A stretch of DNA of 64,000 bases, from the NCBI GenBank assembly GCA_008921705.1, contig VFFE01008475.1, positions 282,606 through 346,605 of the forward strand. Direction: 5' to 3'. The translations under genes were made by a program, and so were the position numbers. Source of the DNA: Burhinus oedicnemus (lineage: Eukaryota > Chordata > Aves > Charadriiformes > Burhinidae). The notes below the pieces were generated by a model. The model was not told the origin of the DNA, searched no databases, and saw nothing but the letters and a program-made list of their open reading frames with translations. Each line of letters starts with the position of its first letter. The stretch's first letter is position 1. Below, in pieces: positions 23,201-35,200 of the stretch.

Positions 23201-26200
23201 TGCAGTGTTCTTGCTTTGTGGTAAATGGAAAGCAGCTCGCTTTGCAACTCAATTGCTTCGTGTCTATGACAGGCAGTTGTGGTAACAGTAGATAGATGGC
23301 AATGGGTTCAGGTCTTGACCTGTTTTACAGTGACTTGCTCATATATCCGTTTCTTAAATGACGTACATCCTAGAAATCGGTTATAGAGTTAGTGTAAATC
23401 ATCCTCCCTCCTTTGTCCTCCATCTAAAAAAGTAACCGTTACCTTCAGGCTAGTTCTTCTTCCAGCACCTCAGGTTGAATCTCTTGATGGTGCTGTGTGT
23501 TGTGTGGGGGTTTTGTTTTGGGGTAGTGTTTGTTTGTTTTGTTTTTTTTTTTTAAAGGGATATTCAGATTGTGCTGAGCAGAGAGGAAAATAGAATGGAG
23601 TATTTCAGTTGGAAGGGACCTACAGCAGTCATTTACTCCAACTGCCTGACCAGTTCAGGGCAGATTCAGAATTAGCAGAAGGGGCCAGAGTGCAGGTATT
23701 CCATTCTGTAGCAGTTATAATCATGGAAAGGACACAGTGGTAGATAGCGCTAGGAAGAGGTATGCAGTAAAATAAGAGAAACAATACCCCAAACTCCACA
23801 TCCAAAACAAAACTAAATTGCCGTGTAGCCTTCCAGAATATGGGGTGTGATTAATCTTAACCTTCTTCTCCTGCCTAGCCCCCAAAACCAACCAACCACC
23901 ACCACCAAAAAATAAATCCAGGCTATACAAAACTGGTATATTCTTCTACTGCCCTGGAACCTTAACTTTGTCTTGTTTGCTTGGTTCTTCTGAGACACTG
24001 TCTTCCTTCACTGTGTACTGGAAATACTGTTGTCACTACAAAGCTACAGGAATTCCAGGTGGCACGGAGAGAGGTGTCTCCCGTACCTCTGCAGGGAAGA
24101 GACAGAACTGCTCAAGTCAGGCAGGTGTAATCAGCAGGCATGACGTACGACAGGGCAAACGGCTTTAAGTAATGCGGTCATCATGTGGTACCACTAGCAG
24201 TTGAAGAGCGTGCACGAAATGCTGCGAATCTGTTTATGAAAGCCTTTCCTCATCAGACCATCCCCAGTGGGGGAACATGAAGGAGGAGTGCCATCCTTTC
24301 GCAGTAAGGAGAAACAGGGAGATGGAGGAGGTAAGCAGAGAAATGGTAAAGCAGCAGATGGTCCAAAAAAGGTAGTACAAACTAATAGAACTAAGGTGAA
24401 CATACTGACTGGAAAGTGTCTGGAGAAAGGATAAAGGACATATTTATGTGCAAACAGTTGGTGAAAAATTCTCTAATCTGGAATTGGTTAGCAAGACAAT
24501 CATCCTAGACCCATGACAACTTTCTTCCTTTTCAGAATGGCAAATCATAATTTGTTAGGAAGAAACCAGTGATAGTTTTTAAAAGTTGTCTAGAACTGTG
24601 TAGATCACCAAAGAATGGATGTTAAAATGCTACAGTCGTTCTTTGAAGCGGCTTCTGTTGCAGTCTTATGTATGTGAATTAACTTGTTTGTGCTTCATCT
24701 GCTTGGTTATGTCAGCACTTCCTTTCGTGCCTCAGCTCTCTACAGAGCTCGCTTTCAATGTTAAGGGTTTTTATGTTCCTAGTGTCCTTCTTGAGGGAAA
24801 CCTTTTCTGTCCTTGTTACTGGTCTTGAGCACTTAGTAAGGAAGGCTGTTTCCATTATCTATTTAGTAATTGCATTTTCTGTCCAGCTAATGATTCTTCA
24901 AGAAATTGTTACTGAGCTTTAAAAAACCCTTAAGCCATGTATATTAACCAGATGCAGCAGTAATGTTAGCTAATCTGTCCTCCTCGCTTTGGTGGAGTGT
25001 GAGTGTTGTGTTGGAGTTTTGCATGGGGCTTTTGTGCCATCGTGGGAGTTGGAGTTACTGAAAGACTCCTTTGTAAGCAGAGAAATACTGGTGGTGGTTA
25101 ATCTGTATGCGAGCAGATGCTTTGATGTAACCTTTGTCTGTGTGCCAGCTGTAGCACATGTAGTTTTCAAGATACAGTGACCATGAGATCTTGGTCAAAA
25201 TCCTGTATTTTTCATTTCTGGGAAGAAATTATGGCAGCAGTTGGATGAGTTGTGTATGTTCTGACCTTAGCTGTGGAGGTGCTTTACACTTACAGACATG
25301 TTTGATTTTTCATGTGGTCTAGTGGTTTTATTTCTCCTTCTTTTAAAGGAAATCAAGGATCATTCTAGATTTGCTTGATACTGCAGCTTGGTAGCTGCAA
25401 AACTTGTTTGACGATAATACGTGTGTCTGCTCTTCATGAAGACTTTTTTTGCACTCAAACATATGCCTGTGGCACATGTTCATGTCTTTCACCAGTATGC
25501 TCTGTGAATGTTAGTTTTTGGCTTCCTGGCTCCGGAGTGACTTATGCTTGGTTCTTGTGCTGCTGTTCACTGCTGCTGGTTAGAAACTATTTTGAGTAAA
25601 GCAGAGGACCTCTGATACATAACCTCCATGGTTTTATCTGTATAAATTAGTTTCTGAAATGCTATGTAGATAAGTCCTTAATTTCATGGCAAGTGATTGA
25701 GATTTCACTGTTTTGTGGGTTTGGTGTTTTGGGTTTTTTGGGTTGGGTTCCCCCCCCCCCCCCTTTTTTTTTTTTAATTCCATGCATCTTGAGCTTCTGC
25801 ACAAGTTACTACAATAGCAGCAGTGTTAGGACTTTAATTGTTGCTAAATCTTCTACTATACAACACCCTACTAAAGGATGCTTTCTATATGGTGTTACGG
25901 GAGAAGAAAATTTGGCTTGGAAAGCCAAGTGTTGCTTTAACTACAAAAGAAAGCAAAATTTGTATTTGCTCATGTCTCTGAGAATAGTTCCAGTTGCAGA
26001 AGTGCAGACACCTGTATATGTGTGTATAAGTCATGAATAATGGATTTGAAGATGCAAGTATAAAAGTTGTAATTTTTGAGAGAGTTTGTACTATTAGAAA
26101 GATTTATATCTTCAGTAGGCAAGCTTAAATGGACTGCTAATAAATAAAAATACAAAGGGATATGCATGACAAAGAAACATGAACTGAAACCATAACGGAA

Positions 26201-29200
26201 GATTGAACTGGGAAGGGGAGGGAGAGTGAAATATCTTTCCATTATGATGCACTCTCTGGAAAGCTTGACTTTGATGTATTGGGGTGCTAATTAAGTAAAG
26301 TAGCTCTTTGTAACAAGTCTTTGCTTCAGTGAGAAAATAATTGCTTTTATTTGCCATCTGATTAGACAACTATTTTTAGGTGAGATTTCTTGAATGCATT
26401 AAAGAAATCAAGAGAAAAGAAAATGCATACCCTGAGCATTAACTAGGGTATGCAGGGCAATGAATAATTGATTTAATAACTTCTGACTGTTCTGTAGACT
26501 GTAAATAAAGTAAAGGTGCCTGCTATCTGAACATGTTAGAGTAGGAAGAGACTTTGCAGAAAAAACTGGTAATTATTGTTAGTTCTCTTTTGAAGGTTTC
26601 CTTAAGTGCTTCTTTCAGCTTTGAAAAGTGCATATGTGGGTAAAGAACATAGAAGTTAAAAATAAAAATCTGTGTGTAGTTCTGTTCTTTCTGCAGCTTC
26701 CTTCTGCCTAAGTATTTGCAGTTCAAAGTATTAACCATTTATGAGTGCTTGAATCACTGCTACGGCTGTAGACCTCGGCTGATTATTTCAGGATATATGG
26801 TATCTTACGCAAATAGCGCTAGTGGTGTTTTCCCGCAATTGTCACAGCTGTTACTCAAAGAAACGTGTTGCCATTTAAAATGCTTTCATACTACAAACAA
26901 ATAAAATGTAAGTTAAACTTAAAAAAATTACACAGAGGATTGTTCTGACATCTAATGAAGTCTGAAGGGCTGGCTTTTGGTTCAAACAGAATGGTCAAAT
27001 CCTTGATTTAAAGAAAAAATACATAATTGTTTTCAGAGAGCTGTGTACAGAACACAGGAATTAAACACACAAGACTCAATTTGTAGTTATCTGGAATGTG
27101 TTTTTTCCTCGAATCTGTAATTCAAACAGATAGGGAAGAGAGGAATGTTTGTAGTAGTAGTAGTGGCAATCATTGTGGTTACTTAATTAGTGGAGCTGAA
27201 TGCTCCTTTGTGCTACAAATGAGAATATCTCTCTAGTTCCAGAAGATGCTGTACTACTACTGAGGAAAAAGTGAAAAATTAGCAAGACTTGATCTGTTAG
27301 ATCAAACACGTAGATGTAGTTGCTAAATTTGAATACATCAACTTTACCCTGCTGTTACAGGTATGAAATTTGGATGCTGGTAATTACAGTATATTTTAGT
27401 GTGCCCTTTATTAGCTTTAATCTTTCTTTGATTATCTCTCATTATCGGCTTACATCGTTTCATTCTTTTACTCCCACGTCTTAGAATATATCAGGTAAAT
27501 TTCAGCCCTACTTCAGGCTTTGCATGGAAGGATGAGCTGATTCCAAGCTGAACTCTTCAGTTGCACAGAACCAAGACTGTTTGAAGTCATAGCAGTAGCT
27601 CTGAAAAATGTTCACAGTTGGAATTCTGTGTGCAGAATGACGGCTGAATCTGTTCATGGTAGTCAACCTTGGGGTGAAAAGAGAGAACATGCCCATATGT
27701 ACAGAAATTTCAAGTTTTCAAAAACATATACGAAGAGTGTTCAGAATTAGAGGGGAGGCTGGCTTTATTTCAAGTATAATATGGAGCTGGCATTTTCTTG
27801 CATTGTGGGGCACAGCTCCATGTCCGTTAGAAAAAGAATCAATTTTCATGCAGTTTGTTCTTGTTTTTTAATCCCCCAGCCTGTCTCAAACAAATATTGG
27901 CATAAATGAACAGTGTCAGAAATATTTTAGCTAGTGTGTATGTCCAAGTATTTTTTTTTGTGCTTTTACTGAATAGGGTAGAAGACCTCCTGCAATTCAG
28001 CTCAAGTGTTAAATAGGCTTTTTTTTATATTAGAAAAATCTTGCCTATGCAAACACATTAATTATATCTGTGAAACATTTTATTTTAAGTAGACTTCAGC
28101 AACTGAACTTGGCAATCTGTTTGGAAAGAAAAGTTAAATTATTTAAAATATGCTTGGATTGTACATTTAGATGGCTGCTTCTGGACCTGATGTCCAATAT
28201 CTGCCAAATATTTAATTTTAGTTAATGACAGCAGTATTCCTTGTTCTGTGTTGAGTTTTAAAATGTCATTTTGTTGCTAGGATGCCGGGGGAAGTCATCA
28301 CAAAGTCTCTGTTTCTCCTGTCGTCCATGTCCGAGGGCTGTGTGAATCAGTTGTGGAAGCAGATCTTGTGGAAGCTCTTGAAAAGTTTGGAACCATATGG
28401 TATGTCAAGCGGTATAAAGTTATGTCTCTGGACAAGTTGGGACCTCTTTAAATACATTATGATAGCCATTTGAAGTCCAGAACTTAGTTAATAGTAAAGC
28501 ATGAAGATTCTGTGTTTCTGTAAATGGTCACAGAATCACCGGGGTTGAAAGGGACCTCTGGAGATCATCTAGTGCAACCCCCCTGCCACAGCCGGGTCAC
28601 CTACAACAGGTTGCACAGGATGGCGTCCAGGCGGGTTTGGAATGTCTCCAGAGTCGGAGACTCCACCACCTCTCTGGGCAGCCTCTTCCAGTGCTCTGCC
28701 ACCCTCAAAGAAGTTCCTCCTCATGTTTAGATGGAGCTTCCTACGGTCAAGTTTATGCCCATTACCTCTTGTCCTGTCACTGGGCACCACTGCAAAAAGA
28801 CTGGTCCCATCCTCCCGACACCCTCCCTTTATGTATTTATAAGCATTGATGAGATCCTCTCTGAGTCTTCTCTTCTCCAGACTAAAAAGACCCAAGTCCT
28901 TCAGCCTTTCCTCATAAGAAAGATGTTCCAGCCCCCTAATCATCTTTGTAGCCCTCTGCTGTCCCCTCTCCAGCAGTTCCCTGTCCCTCTTGAACTGGGG
29001 AGCCCAGAACTGGACACAGTACTCCAGGTGCGGCCTCACCAGGGCAGAGTAGCGGGGGAGGACAACCTCCCGCGACCTGCTTGCCACACTCCTCTTGATG
29101 CGCCCCAGGATGCCATTAGCCCTCTTGGCCACCAGGGCACATTGCTGGCTCATGGTAATGTTGTTGTCCACCAGGACTCCCAGGTCCCTTTCCACAGAGC

Positions 29201-32200
29201 TGCTTTCCAGCAGGTCAACCCCTAACCTGTACTGGTACATGGAGTTATTCCTCCCCAGGTGCAGGACCTTACACTTGCCCTTGTTGAACTTCATGAGGTT
29301 TCTCTCTGCCCAACTCTCCAGCCTGTCCAGGTCACATTGAATGGCAGCACAGCCTTCCAGTGTGTCAGCCACCCCTCCCAGTTTTGTGTCATCAGTAAAC
29401 TTGCTGAGGGTACACTCTACCCCTTCCTCCAAGTCATTGATGAATATATTGAACAGGACTGGACCCAGTACTGACCCCTGGGGAACACCACTTGTCACAG
29501 GCCTCTCACTAGACTCTGTGCCACTAATCACAACCTTCTGAGCTCTGTCTGCCAGCCAGTTTTCAATCCACCCCACTGTCCATTCATCCAACCCACACTT
29601 CCGAAGCTCGCCTATGAGGATGCTGTGGGAGACCGTGTCAAAAGCCTTGCTGAAGTCAAGGTAGACAACGACCACTGCCCCTCCTCTCATCCATTTGTGC
29701 AGTCACGCCATCATAGAAGGCTATCAGATTAGTCAGACGTGACTTCCCCTTGGTGAATCCATGTTGGCTACTTCTGATAACCTCCTTTTCCTCCAGATGT
29801 TTTGAGATCAAGCAGAGTTACACTGTCCGCATGCCCTAGTGTCTGCTATCAGACTTCGGTAGCACAGCTGGTCCTGGCCTTAGTATGAGCTGTAGCCAAA
29901 CTGAATCGCAGAACGGCACGGGGGTGGTTGTCTCGATATAAGTGAATATACCGAAAATAAGGATGGCCCACAGAGCAGATGATGTTGGTTTTGTACGGGA
30001 GGCGTGCTTGTGATATGGTAGACCTTCAGAATGAGATGGTTATTCAGAGAAGCCCCTTCAGAGGTCGTATAGCCTGAGGATTCCTCACCTGTGAACAAAA
30101 CAGTAAAAGTGAATGGGAAGAGCCAGCTTATTCTGAGTTTTGAGTGCTTCTTTTTGGAAACCTGTGTTTCTTTTCAAGTAAATGCATGTATTGAAATCAA
30201 ATAGTTTTTTTCACTGCCTTAATATTCAAATAATTGAATTATACTTGTGCCGGTATCTTCAAATAAATAAATCAAATGAAGTGAGCACAAGGTTGTTCAG
30301 GAATACAGATAGGTACATTTTAGCCTGAGAGTTTTACTTTTCAAAAACTTAATCAGCGGACAAAGCTTCTTGAGTTTGTCTGTGTCTGAATTTGGTTAAC
30401 TAGAATTCTTCTGTTTATTTCCTCTAAGGTAGTTTTGTGTCAAAATTAGTATTTTAAATTTCTTAGCAACAGCAAAGATGTTTAACATATCAAGTTTTAA
30501 TGTGTTTTATAATTTGCATTTTCTTTGATCCTTTACCTCATAAACGGCTTTAGCAAGTTTTTTTTGTAGTATTAATTATAGTGCTAGTACTTTAGTAAAT
30601 GATTAACTGTTTGTTATATTGGTTGAATGTTTTTATGCATTAAACTTTTTCAGGAAAACAACTGCTTATTACTTATTTATCTTATAGCTGCATTTCTTTG
30701 TTTTGTACAAATGCTTTAGAAATGTGTTGACCAGGTGTGGGAAACGCGAGCAGGGAGACGTACCTTCCTTTTATGTCCTTGGTAGGAATTGTTTAGAAAA
30801 AACATAACATATATGACAGTTACGGGACTTTGGAGTTGTTTTGAGTAAGTATATAGGAAAACTTACTGTAATATTTCTCTCACCAGCTATGTCATGATGA
30901 TGCCGTTTAAGCGCCAGGCTCTGGTGGAGTTTGAAAATGTAGAAAGCGCGAAGAAATGCGTAACATTTGCAGCAGATGAACCTGTATACATTGCTGGACA
31001 GCAAGCCTTTTTCAACTACTCAACAAGTAAGAGGATTACTCGGCCGGGGAACACTGATGACCCATCTGGTGGAAATAAAGTTCTCCTCTTGTCAATTCAG
31101 AATCCTCTCTACCCAATTACAGTGGTATGTTTCTTCTTTTTTTTTAATAAAATAATAAAAGAGAGGGAGAACAATCTCTTGTTACATTACTTCCATTGTG
31201 TACTGTTTGTTAAAATTGTACGCTGTTCATTTGAGTCAGGAGTTAAATTCACCTACCAAAGCTTTACACCGTCTTCATGTAAGTAAAATACATGTTTGAA
31301 AAAAAAGGTTTTTTGAGATGATTCAGTCTCGCTGTACAGATATTTTGCAATACGTTTGAACACTTCAGTGGTCAGAATTTTGAAATGTTTACGTTGCTAC
31401 ATGCTTCTGAAATATTTCCAAATGTGTTGCCACAACATCAGGAATGGCATTTAGCTTTCAGGCTCTGAGCGGTGTATGTTTAAATAACAAGTAATTTTTC
31501 CAGTCGGGGGGGTTACTTTTATTGCAGTCCTTCATTCTTACGTATTTCCTTTGAGAAAGTTGAAACCTTTGTCTGTTGATGATCCCTCCAGTTTGATGGA
31601 ATCTTCCTCATTTTTATTTGGGCTGATATATTTTACTTTTCAGTATTTCAAGTCATACCATATATACAGTTGCATCATAATTTATTGCCATCTATTTATG
31701 GCACATGTGCATATTTTTTTTAATGATACACTTTTTTTTTTTTGCTGGTATTTAAGAATGCATGTCTTCTCATGCATTGCTTGCTTATATTTTTCATAGA
31801 GATTTTATAGGACATGTTGACTTGTACAGAAATATTTCAGGAAAAATTTAAAAAGTCTGCTTAAAGCAGACTTGTAATACTGTGATACAAGCATAAGTTA
31901 CTTGTTCTTAGGGGAAATATATAGGATAGTATGGATCAATCAAAGTGTTTGGGTTGTGTGGAAGCATGTAACTTAATGTAAGTATTAAGTTTAATGTGCC
32001 ATACCTTATGTTAGCAAATTGATTGAAACTTAGTATTCCTGAAATTACTTAAAGCAATCCCATATCATGCTTTTTCCTTCACTGTATTGTGAATATCAGT
32101 GGCGTTTGCCTGTTGATTTATTAGTGGAGGATGAATTTTCTTTCTCCTGTCAGTTTTTTTTTAGAGAAAAGTATGGCAAGGTGTGAGTTGCTTTTTCATC

Positions 32201-35200
32201 AGTGTTTAAAAATATACCTGCTTTGAGGTGTGTGAAGAAATCCACTCGCTAAGTTAAAGTATTCTTTGCATGGGACTATAATACAAATTTTGAAAGCTAT
32301 GTTTCATTCATGCATTTTAAATTTGGCTTGCATAAGTAGCTGAGTTGAACGTAGGTGCTTGAGGAAACTGGTAGCAGAAGCATTGTTCTGGGCTGGGAGA
32401 GTTTAATGGAAATTCTGAGGATGAAGCCTCTAGCATAGTAGCTCCTTTTTTGAAAACAAACAAACAACACGCTCCCCTTCTTTACCTCTGCCCCCAACTG
32501 TTTGTCTAGAGTATACCAACGAGCACTAGAAGCAGACAGATTTCCCAAATTGCTTGCAAGGATCAGAGCATTGAAGATAGTGTAGACTAGTAGAGTCATA
32601 GCAACTGGGAAGAGCAGTTATACCCATAACAGCTAGGAATGTGATGAGAAAAATTAAAATTTTGCACTTGGCCAACGGCTTAAAGAAACAGTTAACTTAA
32701 GAATGCTTCGGGCAAAGTCTGCATTATTAAAAAGCAAAAAATACCGCAACCCCCCCCCCCCCAACGCCTAATGCCATCTCTTCCTCTGCAACGCTTTTCT
32801 CTCCTTAAATTTGAACTACAGTTAGATGAAATAGAAAAATTGCAACCAGTTTTAAGTGGCAGGTCTGAATAGCTTCAGTAAACTGTTCCATAGTTCTTAA
32901 AAGCTTTTCTTTCAAAACAAGATACAGTTTTTGCAGAGAAATTGGTCTGCTCAAGGGCATCTTGTGGAAGCAGCTAAATCATTCTAAAATTTTGCTGCAG
33001 CTTATTTCCTCCATTACAATTGTGACCTGCTTCTTTCCTAGCAGAATTTTTTGAGAGGGGTGTGGTGGTGAAGGGCAAGACTGTATTTAGTTCCTAATTG
33101 CTTCCCACCCCTTTGTGATGGGGAGGGTTGGTGTTTTGAAAAAGTTTTGTCTGAAGTGTCATATGTAGTCTTTGAAGTTCTGTTTCCCAGTTTTCTTATC
33201 TGTGGGCAGAACTTTGTCAGGGATTTGTCCGTAAGAAGAGACAAATCTGTCTGTTCCAACAGACCTTCTCCAAGTGATCGCTGCTGCTGCAGTCCTTTCT
33301 GTCTGTTCAGCTACACCTCTGCTGGTGCCTCTTAGTTCTCGCTTACCATCTAAACCTTCCGTACATGCACGAGGAAGGTGTGGTATGCCTTGGCAATCGA
33401 AATGTTTTAAACTTAACTGTCAACTTCTTCTGAGATTACATTGCTGTACCTCCCTTTTTATGATATTCTAGTATGTATATAATGCTAGTGTTAATTTTTT
33501 TATTTAAAATATCCCACGTTACTGTAGCTTGTGAATCACTTGATCGATTTGGTTATCTGAAGTAGCTGAATTTAAAAAAAAAATAAAAATCAAGCTCTGT
33601 GTGTGCCTNNNNNNNNNNNNNNNNNNNNGTATGCCGGTATATTAGAGCTTATGATACTTTATGTAAGCTGGGAATTGCACCACTGCACCTGTAGCCAGCA
33701 ATAAGGCATCCTCTTTTTCTAGTTTCTTCTTGTACGTGGGGGTGTGTTTGTTTTGTTTTTTAAGAAATCTATCATGCCTCCCGCCTCGTTGCCTCCCAGT
33801 TTCTCTGATATTCTGCAGAACATAATAATAGATACTATACTTCCTTCCCCCCTTCTTACTCTTGTCCCCCAAATAAACCTGAGGATGTACACTAAGATCT
33901 CAGAATAAGCATTTTGGAATTATTTGGTTTAGATAGAAAGAAAGGAAGGGAAAACCGAATTGTGGTAGAGTGTTTCACTGAGATGTCAGTGCCTTTGCCT
34001 GCTGGGTTTAGCTATGAAACGGGCTGTCTGGTAAGCCTTATGTGCTTTCAGCTGTTTGAATGTGATCTAAGAGGTGAATTGTTTCAAGAAATCACAGTTC
34101 CTGTTTGTTCAGGTTCTTAAGCCTGAGTCTTGGGAATTCTGAGTATGGGTGTATAATCACTCTAAAATAAACTTATTTTTCTTGGCCAGCTTCATGCCGG
34201 AGACTAGTTTCTGGTACCATGATGTCTGAATTGTTATGTGTAATCGACTGTTGTTTGAGGTACTCCTAGCACCACATCATAATGGAATACTGCCTGATGT
34301 GCAGTAAGGCGAGCTTTTCTCCTTACTGCTTGGTTCCCCTGCAATACTGAAGATGGTCTTGAATTTTATTGGTTCCTTGTAATATAGACAAATGCTGGTG
34401 AAACAGAATGTTAACAGTGAGTTTGCATGAATCCAGTGTTTCGTGTCAAAAGTTTTCTCTGCCTTAAGTGGAGAAGCACAGCAACCACTTGCAGTGTCTT
34501 TGATTCAGGTGAATACTACTGAAATTTTGCTTTTGATAAGCTACCTAAGCTTACATCGTGGACTACCCTTCGTTACTCTTCTGAAAATGAACATGAACAA
34601 TTAAAAAAGCCTCAGCTGCTACAGTCTTATGAAACTAAATGTGCTATAACTACAGTGTCACTTTGTCCCTCTGCTTTGGTAAAACTACTGCAGTGCATGC
34701 TTCAAAGGGACCACACCTTGGGACATGGATGCAGTTACTGGGTTTTAACACAGTTGAAGGTACTTTTTAAACTAATGTTTGCATGGGTACTTCTTATAGA
34801 AGTTTTTTCCTGTTTTTCAGATTTGACTGCCTGCACTATATTAAGCCATAAAAATGCTAATCATGAATGTATCAATTGTATAGGGAAGATTATAAATTAA
34901 AAGCTAACAAGCCTTTGCTCTTCGGCATTTAAATGCCAATGGAAGAAAACGTTCTGCGGACCTAAAGTGTTTGAAATTTCACATCTGATTAAAATATTTT
35001 TTTCTTCTTCTTCTTTAGGATGTCTTGTATACTGTGTGCAACCCTGTTGGAAAAGTTCAGCGCATTGTTATATTCAAGAGAAATGGAATACAAGCTATGG
35101 TTGAATATCCTTTTTGAGTGTGTGTGGGGGGGTTTAATTTTTTTTTTTTTTTTGCTGTAGGTTCTTGACTGCAGATGGGTTTTAGCATGAGAATGTCAGA

